Positions 11,996 to 24,849 of a stretch of DNA of 64,000 nucleotides are shown one piece after another. The notes beneath the pieces were generated by a model. It was not told where the DNA came from. It did no database searches and was given only the letters and a program-made list of their open reading frames with translations. The DNA is from Aselliscus stoliczkanus. Its lineage: Eukaryota; Chordata; Mammalia; Chiroptera; Hipposideridae. The stretch's first letter is position 1. Each line of letters opens with the position of its first letter. Position numbers and translations under genes: made by a program. The stretch spans positions 3,806,001-3,870,000 of the forward strand of contig CM066727.1 of assembly GCA_033961575.1 (NCBI GenBank). The letters are read 5' to 3'.

Positions 11996-12699
11996 ATTTT
12001 ACTGTTGGTATTTAACAATTTGTTTAGAGCTGGAGAGATTATCCTAGATTAATATGCCATATTTTCAGAGTCGCACCTCAATCAGGAAACCAAGTTAGCT
12101 TTTGCCACCTCCATAATTTATTATTCCCTCTGATAAAAGGAAACATTTTATCATTGCTGCAAGTCACTAAAGCTATCACGTTAGTGCCTGAGCCCAAGTT
12201 CCCCAGAAAACAGAGCGGGAGAGAAAAGAAATGACATGTTAGCGGTTTATTTGGGTATAGGGGAAAGATGGAGATTGAGGCAGAGACAAATGGAAAACAG
12301 ATATACGAAAGGATATTGCTGGGCTGGCAAGAGCTTTTGGACAAGCTGAGACATTTTCAGAGGCCGTATAAAGCTGCTGTGTTTCTGCACTAACCATCTG
12401 AGGAAAGGATGTGAAAAGTCATTATGCCCTGTCACCCATAAGTCACAGTCCGGTCCAGGAGGTACCACTTCCCTGGCATTTGTTCACTGAACACGTGTGG
12501 CCTTGGTATCATAGAAAGATATGTGCTCTGTGTTCCCAGCTCCTGGCACAGAGCCCCAAAACCCCTTGGAAATTCCTGCACGTAGAGGTGATAGGAGTAT
12601 CTTTTGTTCTAACGAGGTGGCTCTTGGAGGGCCCCTAGATAACTTCAGGATGGAGGCTGCCTGCCAGGATTCACAAGTTTTCATTAGAAACTTGGGAAT
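11992..12699. other. Unassigned intergenic DNA
   Basis: A block near 12243 ('cggtttatttgggtatag') echoes the one at 8908. Otherwise no gene or repeat is recognised. Confidence 0.3.
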
Positions 12700-13215
12700 T
12701 TGAGACCCACCCCCAAACCTCCAGGCAGGGAGGGGCTGGAGATTGAGTTAATCACCAAAGGCCTGGATTTCATCAGTGAGGCCTATGGGATGAGCCTCCA
12801 TAAAAATCCACCAACAAGGGAGTTTGGAGAGCTTCTGGGTTGGTGACACATTGAGGTGCTGGGAGGGTGATGGCTGAGAACGACATGGAAGGGCCATATC
12901 AGTCTCCCCCACATCTTGCTCTGTGCGTCTCTTCCACTGGCAAATCCTGAGTCGTGGTTTCTATAACTAACTGGTAACTATAAGGAAAGTATTTTCATGA
13001 GTACTGTAAGCTGGTCCAGCAAATTACTGAAAGGGTCGTGAGAACCCCCAATTTACAGTGAGAAGTGCAGGTGGCCCAGATCTTGCAACTGGCATCTGAA
13101 GTGAGGACAGTCTTGTGGGACTGAGCCCTTGAACTTGTGGGAAATGACACCAACTCCATGCACTTGGTGTCAGGACTGAATTGAATCGTAGGACGCCCCA
13201 GGACACACTGGAGAG
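12700..13215 (+). mobile_element. Old dispersed repeat, probably an ERV-type LTR
   Basis: The blocks 'ttcatcagtgaggcctatgg', 'gagcttctgggttggtgac', 'cttccactggcaaatcctga' and 'gacagtcttgtgggactgag' occur in an order I associate with a common ancient mammalian LTR-like repeat, but I cannot name the family. Strand is inferred from that order. Confidence 0.4.
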
Positions 13216-14229
13216 TTCAGTGGGAGCAGGCCCCCACCCAGGCCCCCCGAGCAGGTGTCAGGGAGTCTTCATCCTCAGCAGGAACAGGGGTCCCCACAGG
13301 GGGAGATGGGAGCTCATGGTGTGGGCATGGGCGAGGTGCCAGGGGGCAGGCCTGCAGGTGACCTGGGCAGCGAGCCCCACAGGGACCTGCCGCCAAACTA
13401 CAAGAACAGCCCGAGCGTGTGCTGCAGTGGCCTTACCAGAAGAGTGGGAATAGTCCCTGGGTTTCCAAAATCTGATGGCAGAGGTTAGGTCAGCAATCTC
13501 CTCCTAGGCCTTCCATGCTTGTGTCTCATGGAGACATGTGCTTTTCCACGTGTCTTCATCAAATACAACTTGATGGAGTTTCTTGGACATCTCAGGGGCT
13601 ATATCCCTTTGTCCAGTGAATAACAAGTTTATACATATCAAAAAAATCACCTTCATTTCAAACCAAAGTACTTTTATCATACTTTCAAAATTCCTGAGGC
13701 AAAAATGCCAAAGAGAAGTGAAGGTTTTGTTTGTTTGTTTGTTGAGAACTTGAAGTCCCAGGAAATAAATGGGGAAAATCATAACATGATTAAGAAAATT
13801 CTTGAGAGGAAACTAAAGTTTATATGCAAAATCAAATTGTTTGCATAGGGACAAACCCATACATCAGCTGGTAGATGGAACATTTCAAGAGCTGAATATA
13901 AAATACAATTCTGTACTTTAAAAATAGCTTAACAAAACAATGTAATATAGTTCATAATAATTTAATTCTAAGTACATAGCAAAACTCTTTTAATAGCTAT
14001 AGTCTCAAAGTATAAAATACTACTTTATAACTAGCTAAGAACTCAATATTTTTGTCTTTTTTTAACCAGATTTTTCCTAGGGGATTACAATGTAAAGACA
14101 AAAATCTTTTCTTAAATTCTTATTTGCATTAGGAACTACCCAATGATAAGTAAATGTTTTTCCACTAGACAAAATAATCATCAAATGAAGACATATATGT
14201 GAAAGCTGTAAGATATAAAATATAAGTGT
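13216..14229. other. Unassigned DNA
   Basis: GC-rich to about 13480, AT-rich after. A short (GTTT)n lies near 13726-13743. No gene recognised. Confidence 0.35.
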
Positions 14230-14432
14230 GAAATTAAACTACTTGGATTTGAACTTACCATTAAATAATTCTGTGATATTGAGTAAATTACATAAATTCA
14301 ATTACCCTCAGTCTCTTCATCAGTAAAATATAGATAATAATAATACACAATGCCTTGGATAACAGTGAGGATTCAACAAGGTAATAAATGTATAAAATTT
14401 AGCACGATTCCTGGCACACAGTTAATGCTAGC
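14230..14432 (+). mobile_element. MIR SINE
   Basis: MIR order is preserved: 'tggatttgaactta', 'ttctgtgatattgagtaaat', 'cagtctcttcatcagtaaaa', 'gataataataatac', 'gtgaggattcaaca', then 'cctggcacacagttaatgct'. Confidence 0.9.
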
Positions 14433-16529
14433 AAATGCATTCTATTTTATTCCATTTATTTTCTGTATTTAATAAGCCAATGGTCTCACAGAAAAGCAAG
14501 AGTTTAAGCAACTCTCAAGCAAAGCAGGAAGTGGCAAGAGCCATAAATCTATTATAGACAATTTGCAAGGGGAGCTGTGTGGACAATAGAATGTTCACAT
14601 CTTGATGAGAAAGGAGGAATCCTAGGAAGAGGACATGAAGAAGTGGCATTTGAAATGGGCATTGAAGGAGATGGGCCCTGAAGGACAAATAGGATCCAAA
14701 AAGCAAAAATCAACTTGAGCAAAGAGTGCATGCAGTGCATGCGGCTAGTCAGGAAGACCCATGTGGGCATGTATGTGATAATGACAGATCAAGTTGAGAA
14801 GGTCTGACCTGTAGACACTACAAAGCCTCCACAAAGGCCAGAGAGTGTGCTATTCAAATCGCTATTGCTAATATTATACATTTGGATAACCCTGGATACT
14901 TTTTTCTCTTATCGCCATGGATAAATTACCCATCTATTATTGACTGGCATCATAATAATTATTATCCATTGGTATATGAATAGCACATCAGTTGACTCTA
15001 TTAATATACATAGCAGCCCTGCCAGGCCATCTGGACAATTAGCATCATCCACCTCTAACACAAAGTCAGCGGAGGCTGAGCAAAGCCGCCCGAGCTGACA
15101 CCACCAGGATGACGGTGGCTAAGGCACCAGTCAACACTGTAGCTGCTTCTGGAAGTTGAGCTCTATTATCAATCAACCCAAAATTCCCCAGAAGAGTCAA
15201 ATGAGTAGCTTACATCTTGAGAAAGGGAGGACAAATATGATAGAATTCACTCCAAAGTGGCTGAAAATATTACATCTGAAACCATCAGTTCCCTCAAGGT
15301 CTCCATGAGCAGGGATGAGATTTGGGAATAATGAGTAGCTCTTGGCAGGGTTTGCACACAGATAACATCAACAAAGGAAACATTTAAAAGTTAAAGGATC
15401 ATTTTTACTTTCTACAAGAACCTTAGAATTAGCTTGCACTTCCGTTGTTCTAAGAACACAAAGTTTTATTTGTTCTAACTCAGATATACAGAAAGTTTAA
15501 TGAAATATCACAAATGAGTTCTAAGCCCTCACTCTCAGAGAATGTGGCTGTATCCAGTGCCATCAACCAAAGATGACTTTGCTAATTACAGTATTTAGAG
15601 GAGGACTAAGTAACCAGAGAATAAGCAGTCACAAAGATAAACTTTCTAAAAATCTACTAAACAGCCCATCCTACAGGCAAACTCACAGATCTCAAAGCCA
15701 AGCCACAAGAGCTCTAAACCAGCACCTTGGTCAGCATCAGTTGTTTTCCCCAGCCCACCCCAACCCCCATGAATATATATACAAAAATATATACAATAGG
15801 AATATTGGAGGCTCTGGGTATGACTATGATCCCTATTACTGGGGTGTAAATAGTCCTAGCTGATACTGAAGGATGAGTGCTCAGTTGCTTACCTGAGAAG
15901 GTACTACCCCCATCTTCATTAAGTCATGGATTTCTCTTGGATTCCTCATACTGACAAATGTTTGGCTTCAGCTAACCGTATCTCTAGCCTCACTGCCTAG
16001 TATGTGGAAGCCAGCTTTCCAGCTGTAGGCATGGAGTCAGTTAAAGGAAAACAGATTCCCCTGCTAGAAGCTAACTCACTCATTCGGGGAGCTCTACTCC
16101 ATTAGCCCTGTGATTTAGCCAATGGAAGAGGCTGCCTCAGACCATATGTTCACAGACCGCAAACACAACGGAAAGAAATTGCAGGAACTTCTCTGCTCTC
16201 CTGTATTGCAGTCAGTCTGGGTTTACTTAAACTGCTCCAGAATTGGGTTCCTAGCAAATATTCAAATAGGTCAGGAAAAGAAGTTTGCCAGGTCTCTTTC
16301 TGACAGGTCATGAAAGTATGTTCTGTGTGTGTCCACATCCACACCTCTCTTCCCATTTGAAGTCCAGGAAAGATACTTAGGGCTATCACAAAAATGAAGA
16401 GCAAAACAAACAGTTTGCCATGGGAGAAGCTAGAAGGAGACCTTGCCATATTCTCTCTGAGCCACGCGTCAGCTTGTCCTGCTCCTCTCCCTTCTGCCCA
16501 CGTGGGACTGAGGCAGAGACAGGGCAGAC
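14433..16529. other. Unassigned DNA, about 2.1 kb
   Basis: No confident repeat, exon or RNA gene. The frames at 14515-14770, 15573-15863 and 16122-16449 show no domain. Confidence 0.35.
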
Positions 16530-16680
16530 ATTGATTGTGTCAGGTGCTGTGCTGGATGCCTAAATGCTGTGTTTCTCTTATCTTCATTGTCAGTGAAGTA
16601 TGCATGGTTACCCCTATTTTCCCAATGAGAAAACAGTCTCAGAATACTGTCAAAAGCCACACAATAAGTTTGAGGGACGA
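16530..16680 (-). mobile_element. MIR SINE, antisense
   Basis: The plus strand shows the MIR reverse complement: 'caggtgctgtgctggatgcc', a 'cccctattttcccaatgaga' block, then 'aaaagccacac'. Confidence 0.7.
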
Positions 16681-17799
16681 TATTTGAAAGTAGTTATTTT
16701 TAAGTTCATGGGAACGATAGAACTGAAAACAGAAAATTCAATGAGAGGCTTTTAGGGTCCTATCAGGACAGCATATTGGATGTAGTCACTAAGGTCACAT
16801 ATCTCCGGACTTCTGGGAACCCGGGTGGGTCAAAGAGGAGGCTGAGTATAAAACTTTCCTCTGGCACTAAACTCTAAAATTTAGTAATATGAGTTAAAGA
16901 CCTTTAGCATTTTAACTAGATTCTCCTGCTTAGTTTATCAGAGCAGAAGATTAGGCATGATTATCAAAGATTAGGTATGGTAGAGATCAAAAAGCTTGTG
17001 TTTGACAGGATATTCTCCATATTGTATCTCTCAGAAAATTGAATGAGAAAGAGAGGAAGAGAGGGAGGGAGGGAAAGAAAGAGAGAGCATGCAAACATTC
17101 AACAAAGTCTTACTTTGACCTAAAACCTTCCCAATCCATGGAAACTCCATTTCCAATCATATAGGATAATGTACAGCAAGTGAAAGACCCATCGTAGGAC
17201 AAGTAGAAGGGTTGGGTGAGTTACAAAGGGAAACAGGTATTAAAGGTACTAGAGTATTTCAAAATACATGAGACTAAAGGGACACAGTGTCCAGAGAGGG
17301 CGCATGTGTTCAAAGGAAGCTGAGTATCTGCAGAGGCCATTCCCTGGGAACGTTTGCCAAACCACTGAGAATTCAGGTTTGGCTCAGGCAGAAGCCACCG
17401 CTGGAGGCAGAGAAAAAAAAGTGAACATTTTGATGTTCCCAACAGCTTGGAATATCAAATTTGCAGACCTGTGTGGTATCAACATAACCAGTCTCTATTC
17501 TAGATGTTGCCAACTGCTGGAGCAAGGCAAAGCAAGGGGCTAAGAAATGAAGAGAGAGAGAGAGAAAAAAAAGAGAACTATAAAGTAGTAAAAGAAAACT
17601 TCCTCTTTGTTTTGAGGAGACAAAGACACACCAGGCTCTCAATAGAAATGCCATCAAGTTTTACGCCCCAGGTACAAGGATGAGTCTTAGGAAGGATGAA
17701 TATCAGCAAAGCTGCCACCAGCTCTGTTTCTAATTGGATTATGGGAATCAACCTCCAACTCCCTCTGCCTAAATGAAGAGAGGGGATAAAATCACTTAT
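16681..17799. other. Unassigned DNA with a GA-rich patch
   Basis: Purine-rich simple sequence at about 17038-17087. No gene recognised. Confidence 0.35.
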
Positions 17800-19290
17800 C
17801 CTCCACTGTTCTATTATACATGATGTATAACATTAAAAATAAAAAATCTGTACTGGTGAATGCACAGAACCATATAGATAATAATCAAGAGAAAAAAGTA
17901 GAAAACAGCAGTAGATCCATTAGGATACAAATATTGAAAATAGTAGACAAGGGCTTTGAAATATCTATGATTCACATATTCAAAAACAGAGAAAAATAAA
18001 GATGAAAAATTTTAGGAAATTGTAATCTATGAGATAAAGAATCAGTACACATTCTACAACTGAAAAATACAACATTTAAAACTACAAATTCCATTGATGG
18101 GCAGATAGAATACAAAAGAGGACAGAATTAATACCAGAAGACATAAAAGGGGTGGGGGGAGAAAAACAACAAAGCAAACAGCAAGCATTGGAAATAAGAG
18201 AAAAACAGGAAATTATGTTAAGAAAATAAGAGCTTAAGAAACAAACAAACAAAAAAAAACCAGAGAAAATGGAGGCTGTGAAAATTATCTAAAACTAACA
18301 TACAAAAGGAAGATCCCAAACTAAATGATAGGACTTTCTAAATTGAAATTTCCACCAAATGACCAGCACAAGTTATAAGAAAAAAGCACATACAATAAGA
18401 CACATCATTATATAGTTTTAAAATATAAGGTTAAAAAATAATGAGTAGTAAAAGTTTCCAGAGAAAAAAAACAAGACCACAAAAAAGGAAGGATCAAAAT
18501 TCTCAATAGCCACAAAAGAAGCAAGAAGACAATGAGGAAATACCTTGCAAGATTAAAATCCTATACCCAGCCAGACTGCCCATCAAGAGTAAGTGCATAA
18601 TTTTGAAAACATTGACATGCAATTTTACCTCCCTTGTATCTTTCCTTAAGAAGTTACAAGAGCAAGAATGGATCCAACAGGAGGGGGAAAGAGGAACCAA
18701 GGATGAGAGCTGAATGACAGCCTTGGAGAGCCCGTGGCCCACGCTGCAACAGAAAAATCTATAGGAAAGAGGTTTTCTGGGGGGAAATAATAGAACATCT
18801 GGTATATTTGATCAGTTTGAAAGTATTATTGACAGACATTTAGCAGATTTGTTAAGGTATTTCAAATAATATTGATGAGGACATAGAAAACTATACCCAA
18901 ATTAAGGCAAATGTTAACTTTAGGAAAAATAGAAAGGTACATGAACCCATGACTTTGTTCAACCATAAACACCAATAAGATACTGGCTGTTACTTCAAAA
19001 AATATAATGCAGGCATATTAAAAGCATGGAAAGACAAAACCTGTGATTGGGGAGGATGCATAAGAGAGCTAAATCTTCACCCATCATAGAAGGAAACCAA
19101 TAAACAATATCTAAAATGGATGTTTTTGAAGCAGCATTTAAAAGTAAAGATCTGATTAATCACGGAGCAGAAATAATTGAAATCTAGTGTCCAGGCAGGG
19201 TTGAAGGAGGCATAGTGTGAGTGACTGCTAGTTTTCACTATAAGTCTTTTAATACTAATATCTTTTAAACTAAGTCTATTTAATAAAAAA
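17800..19290 (+). mobile_element. Degraded L1M-like sequence (5' and ORF1-adjacent type)
   Basis: A-rich sequence whose blocks ('atattgaaaatagtagacaa', 'cagaattaataccagaagac', 'cttgcaagattaaaatccta', 'acccagccagactgcccatc') resemble the 5' part of ancient L1M elements. It is very degraded, so boundaries are rough and more than one fragment may be present. Confidence 0.5.
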
Positions 19291-19339
19291 TAACAGCTGA
19301 CATTTTTTTCACTTATGAAATAATGCTTTTATCTTTATT

Positions 19340-19556
19340 ACATTTATTCAGGTGACAATGGTTAGTAAAATATATGTTTCAAGTGTACAGTTCTGTAATA
19401 CATCATCTATGTATCACATTGTGTGTTCACCACCCAGAGTCAGTTCTCCTTCCATCACCACATATTTAACATCCTCTTCTACCACCCCTCGTCCCTCTTA
19501 CCCTCTGGTAACCACTAAAGTGCTGTCTGTGTCTGTAAGTGTTTGTTTGTTTAAAA
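19340..19556 (-). mobile_element. L1 3' UTR fragment, antisense
   Basis: The plus strand carries 'tcaggtgacaatggttagta', 'tgtgtgttcaccacccagag', 'tctccttccatcacca' and 'ctctggtaaccacta', the reverse complement of an L1 3' UTR type common in laurasiatherian mammals. Confidence 0.6.
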
Positions 19557-19867
19557 TAATTTTATAAAGATTTTGATTAAAAAGTATCAAAGTAAATTTT
19601 CATTGCCAAAGAAGTAAATGTCCATTCTGTGAAAACTTTCATCATGTAGAGTTAAAAGGCATTTTAACATATGTGGTGTAAATATGTCCATTCACATAGC
19701 ATCTGAGATTTGAAAAAATTCTAATTTTTTAGAATAATTCTTTGCAAAACCAACAAACAACAGACACAAATTATGTCTAACAAATCCCGGCTTTTTAAAT
19801 TGTTCCAAATAATCACTGTGTATTGAAGTCTTTAGTGTAATAATACAATTATCTTTCCATGAACCTT

Positions 19868-20000
19868 CACACATCCATTCAACGAATACCCACTGAGCAC
19901 CTACAAATTGCCAAGAACTCGCTGAAAACCTAACTAGAGTACACAGATAAAGTTCGAAATAGGCCTTGGCTTAAGGAAGCCCATACAAGCTCACACAGTT
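19868..20000 (-). mobile_element. L2 LINE 3' end, antisense
   Basis: 'tccattcaacgaatacccac' followed by 'tgagcacctacaaattgcca' is the reverse complement of the L2 3' end. Confidence 0.6.
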
Positions 20001-21062
20001 TCACCATCTCAAAGAACAAAGACTCTAAATCTCGACATACTGGATTAACTCACAGTTTAATCCAAAACCAAATCAACGTCAATATCTATGTCCTTAACCG
20101 TAAACCTCTTTAGAGACTCTTGGATGGTGATTCTAACAGTATCCGCATAATTCCCAACAACTCTAAGCACACTTAGAATTCCTAAGGTGCTAGAGCATGG
20201 AGTCAACTGATAAATCAGAGCCACGTTGCTTTGTTAAATGGAAAACATTTGCATGGGTTGCTCCAGCTAAAATAGAAAATATCAGTCTTCATAGTAACTA
20301 TAAAAACACTCTCGAAATATTTGTAAATAAGACCATTCTCTTTTCCTTGAGGACCAAGGGATCAACAGCGACTTAAATAATTTATTGGTTATTGTATATG
20401 CCACAACAGTTAATGTACATGCAATTTTGAAGCAATAAGACTATTTTCCATAGGCCACATGTGGAAATCAGTGGAATACCTCATGGTTATACACACATTT
20501 GAGATTGTGTTTTATTTTTTTAAAAAGAAAACTAAGAAGGTCCATAAGTGAAAAGAAATGAGCTCCCTTCAAGTAGGGCTGTGTGTAATACTGTTTTCAG
20601 GGGTCCTTTTTCCATCTTGATAGAGAAGACCATAGGAAAGAAAACCATAAAACCCTGTCATCTCATTCAAGGTAATTCTAACTTTAACTGTTTTTCTGCA
20701 CAAGGATGAATAATAAGAATGCAATGGGGCATTGGTTACAATTCATTTTAGTATTTGCTAAGAAAGGGAAAGCTGGGTCAATGAAATTCCATTTGAGCCA
20801 GTCTTTCTCTTTTTTTCTTTAGAAACATAAACCTGAATTTTTTATTCAATATTAGATTGACCTTTGAACTTAGAAAGAGAAACCACCAAATAAAGCATCA
20901 CTCATATACTACCAAGAGTTTATAGAAAACACACAGTGATGCCCCAAGGCAATCTATAATGAAAGAGGATCGATCGGTATCAGGGCCCCTTGATTTCATT
21001 CTCAAGCACGTGAGATGCCAAAATGGTGAGTCCCTCCAGTAGAAAGGCATCAGTTTGCCTGG
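20001..21062. other. Unassigned AT-rich DNA
   Basis: No confident feature. Confidence 0.35.
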
Positions 21063-21070
21063 AGAACGCC

Positions 21071-21115
<45 letters not shown>

Positions 21116-21260
21116 GCTGAGCCATCCTGCCACCTGTTGGCAGCTCAACGGCAACTCAGCTCGGGCTGGCCTTGAACAGCTGTTGCTCAGAGCTCAGCTT
21201 GCACTCTTGAGCGAGCTCTTAACCAACTGAGCCACTCGGCCGGCCCCAAAGAACACCTCA
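21063..21260 (-). mobile_element. Rhin-1-like tRNA-derived SINE with flanking duplication
   Basis: On the minus strand the element starts GGCCGGCCGAGTGGCTCAG, which contains a pol III A-box-like segment, then a degenerate B-box region, and ends in a (AAAT)n tail seen as the ATTT repeat at about 21072-21113. 'agaacgcctta' (21063-21073) and 'agaacacctca' (21250-21260) are a slightly decayed target duplication. The body shares its 3' half ('ccacctgttggcagctca' on plus) with the SINE at 50798-50941. The subfamily is close to what I recall of Rhin-1 of rhinolophoid bats. Confidence 0.8.
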
Positions 21261-21289
21261 TTTTTGATATCAGTTTACAATTTATTCAT

Positions 21290-21490
21290 GTTAAGAGACT
21301 ATATTGCAAAGTGGTTAGGAGCTTTTGATATTGCCTGCAATTTGATTCCTGATTTTGCTGCTTTGTCACCTGAGGTAGGCCACTTACCCTCTCTAAGGTT
21401 TAACTAAAAAGAAATAAGAACAGCAAGTCTTGTAGAGCTGTACTGAGAATTATATGACAATATATAGGGTAGTGCCAGTAATTATTATCA
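21290..21490 (+). mobile_element. MIR SINE
   Basis: 'gcaaagtggttaggagct', then 'aggtaggccacttaccctct', then a 'tgagaattatatgacaatat' block and 'agtgccagtaattattatca' follow the MIR order. Confidence 0.85.
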
Positions 21491-21559
21491 TCATTGTATT
21501 AGAAAAATTGTCCATAATATGTTCTTAAGATATTCTAAATCTCCAAATCTGTAGTTAGA

Positions 21560-21835
21560 TTTTCTTTGCATTTGTAATATTGTGCATTTTCTCTTTTTTT
21601 TTTGAAGACTTGAAAAAGACCATTCATCTATTGTGTTGGTCTTTTCAAGGTGTAAGTTTACTTTTTGTTTTGTTCCATTTTATCAAGTCTAATATTTTAT
21701 TATCTAATTCACTAATTTTGGTTTCTGTATTTATTGATTCCTCCTACTTAATTCTTTGTTTAGTGTTGTTTTCCTCCAATGGTTTTTACCTGAATGTTTA
21801 ATTCATTTATAGAACTGCCACATTAATAAACACTT
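21560..21835 (-). mobile_element. L1M ORF2 fragment, antisense
   Basis: T-rich sequence with 'ttatctaattcactaatttt' and 'attgattcctcctacttaat' resembles reverse-complemented L1 ORF2. It is old and short. Confidence 0.5.
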
Positions 21836-21919
21836 TCCTTATGTTTTCAGAGTAGATCTGTGGGTTTCTGCATGTTGCTTTGTTTTCACTCAGCTTGTGT
21901 TAACAAGTGTAGCTGTACA

Positions 21920-21975
21920 CCTGCAACTAATATAAACTAGCATTGACCGTCAACTGTCATTGAAAAACAAAACTA
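21920..21975 (+). mobile_element. L1 3' terminal scrap
   Basis: 'gctgtacacctgcaactaat' with 'accgtcaactgtcattgaa' matches the end of an L1 3' UTR. Confidence 0.5.
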
Positions 21976-22044
21976 CCAAAAATACAAGTACAGTTCTATT
22001 GCACTCATTGTCTCTACCACAACACGTGGACACGCTGCCACCAT

Positions 22045-23220
22045 TCACCCATTTTGCTGTTGATGAACTTTCCTTCCACTTTTCTGCAATTACAATGTTG
22101 TGCTGAACATTCTCGTACCTGTCTCTTTACCTAGGACTTGAATTACTGTGAGTGGTATATTCACATATTCAGCTGTACCAGCTGAAAAATAAGCTAGTAG
22201 CTGCATGCTCCCAGGAGCTAAATCTAAGTGTTCCTGTCCTGCCTACATTGGGTATGATTATTTCAAATATTGGATTTATGATTACTTTAAGTGTTTATGA
22301 TGATGATTACTTAAAATATTTGGCATGATTACTTTAAAAAGTTTCCTGGGTGAAACTGTGTCTCTGTATTACCCGTGAGCTTGACAATCTTTTCATGTCT
22401 AGTAATCATTTCACTTCCCACTCCTGTGAATTTCCTAGTTATGTATTTTTGCCCACTTTTATTGAAATAATCTTTCTCAATTAATTCATAGAAGTTTTTT
22501 ATTCTGGTTACTAGTATTTGTCAGATACGTGCATTACAAACATCCCCTTTTCTGGCTGGCACCTCTATTTTTACTTTTTCCTTTATTTTTTTTTAATGTA
22601 GTTGGGTATGTCAATATTTTTCCCTCATAGTTTGTGGGGTTTTTTGTTTCTTATTTAAGAAATATAGATGGAAAATTTTATTCTTCAATATTTTCTTCTA
22701 AAATTGGTTTGGAAGTCCTAAATCTACTTAAAATTGATTTGGGATAAGGCTTCCAGTTTCTTCATGTGGCTATTAAATTCTCCCAGCCCATTTCCCAGCA
22801 ATGACACCTCCATTTACATAAAGGTCTGTAGTGGGTTCTCCATCCTGTTCCACTGTCCTAGTTGCATATCTCTGTACCTATTAATATCTGGTGCTGCCTT
22901 AATTCCTGCATTGTTACAGTAAGTTTTGTAATTGGAAAAAGCCAGTCTCCCTAATTTTCTTTTTTCCTTCTAAACTGTCTTGGCTATTCCTGGCCTTTTG
23001 GTCTTCCATTTAAAATCCTGTTGTCAAGTTACATTTAAAAGCTTGTCAGAATAATTTGGATTGACATTGCATTTAATGTATGGAATAATTAGAGGAGAAA
23101 TGACACGGTCATTATATAGAGACTTTCTATTCATGAGATGTTACATGTCTTCATCAGATTAGCTTTTCAAGATTTTTTTTTAAGTTTTGTAATTTCTCCA
23201 CATATGGCATATTTGATTTT
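22045..23220 (-). mobile_element. L1M ORF2, antisense
   Basis: The plus strand runs through reverse-complemented ORF2 landmarks: 'caattacaatgttgtgctga' (22088), 'acgtgcattacaaacatccc' (22530), 'cataaaggtctgtagtgggt' (22818), 'gtcttggctattcctggcc' (22977) and 'atgacacggtcattatatag' (23100). Many stops. Frames in this stretch are not genes. Confidence 0.75.
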
Positions 23221-24169
23221 ATACATTTTCTAAATGTAATGAAAAAATTGAAATGTAATTGATAATTTTAAAATCTTATATCTAGCAACCTTGCTTAATC
23301 ACAGACAATAAAATGTCCATGTCATTTCTGGGAAAATTAATTTCTAATTTCTCTATTTGAAGGGAAAGGGGGCTGGGAGATGACTCTGTGTCACTGTTTC
23401 CCCTTCACTCTCTGGCTGGCTTCTGGTGGCCCTGCAGCTGCCTCCTGTGCCCTGGGGGTTATTCTGTGCTTCCTCTGAGAAAGTTCACAGATGGGGATGG
23501 CCTCTCATTTCCCACAGGTATTGTGAGTTACTCAGTGGGTGGGGCTTGGTTTCAGTTTCTTCCCCTCTGCTTTATACATTCTGGATTCTGATCCACTTAT
23601 AAGCACTGTAATTCATATTGTTTATGTCCAAAATATTAAAAATTTAGGGAAGCAAAAGACATATATATTTCTGTTGAGTCAGCCATATTGTACCACAATT
23701 CCAATACTTCTTACAAAAGTTCTTTTAAGTGTTAAAATAAGATACTAAGATATTTAAACCTAAATTCATAATCCAGAATTCCATCAAAATGCTTTCCACA
23801 ACCACTAACAGCTTCTCTTTTTCAAAATTATGTCTGTGTACTCCCGTTTACACTGTCAGAGCTAATGCTTCCCGCATTCCAGATAAAGCAAAGGAGCTTT
23901 GTCCACTCTATCACCTTCCCTTCCTTGTCTGCTCTATCACCTTTCCTTACCACTGGACAAATAACAAAGAACAGAAACAAACCTGTTACATTAAGATGTT
24001 GTCAAACTTTCCATCTAATCACTAGTTTCCCTGCAAGGTAACTTCTAAGGCTTCTTCTCTGTCCTCTTCTTTTAGGGGGATGGGGAAGCTAGTGGATTAT
24101 TGAGTAACTTTTTGTCAATCTATTTGTTGAACAGCAATATTAAGGAGAGCTACAAATAAAATTACTGAG
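23221..24169. other. Unassigned DNA
   Basis: 23221-23350 may be residual L1. 23370-23560 is more GC-rich. No exon recognised. Confidence 0.35.
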
Positions 24170-24840
24170 TAAGATGAGTATCATTATAACCTTGGTATAA
24201 GTAAAGATTTTTCAACATTATACAAAAAGTACTCACCATATTGGATCAATTGGACCATATTAAAATTAAGAAATTCTGTTTATCAAAAGATACGTTCAAC
24301 AACAATGAAATACCATCCAACACCTATTAGAATGGCGATCTTCAAACAGAGAAGAGGTAACAAGTGTTGGCAAGGATGGTGGGGAAAGGGAACAGTCATA
24401 CACTCATAGTGGGAATGTGAATTGGTGCAGCCACTATGGAAATCAGTATGGAGGTTCCTCAAAAAATTAAAGATGGAACTGCCTTATGACCCAGCAATTC
24501 CACTTCCGGGCATGTATCCAAAGGAAGCTAAAACAGGATATCAAAAAGGTGTTTGCACTTCTGTGTTGATTATAGCATTATCCACGATAGCAAAGATATA
24601 AAAACAACTTAAGTGTCCATTGATGAATGAATTAATGAAGATGTGTTACACACACACACACACACACACAGACAAAATAGAATATTACTTATCCATGAGA
24701 AAGGTGAAAATCCTACTTCTTACAAAAACATAATTAATGCCTTATAGGCATTGTGCTAAGAGGAATAAGCCAGACAGAGACACATAAATACTGCATGGTA
24801 TCATTTATACATGGATTCTAAAAATAAAAAGCCATATCTT
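24170..24840 (+). mobile_element. L1 ORF2 C-terminal region and start of 3' UTR
   Basis: Sense L1 blocks in order: 'tggaccatattaaaattaag' (24250), 'caagtgttggcaaggatgg' (24361), 'ggtgcagccactatggaaat' (24424), 'gacccagcaattccacttcc' (24488) and 'tatagcattatccacgatag' (24570). A (CA)n of about 20 bp sits inside at 24649-24670. Frame broken. Confidence 0.85.
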
Positions 24841-24849
24841 TTCAAATAA

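Noticed and set aside
21072..21113. ATTT repeat as an independent microsatellite
   Set aside because: It is the expanded tail of the adjacent minus-strand SINE.
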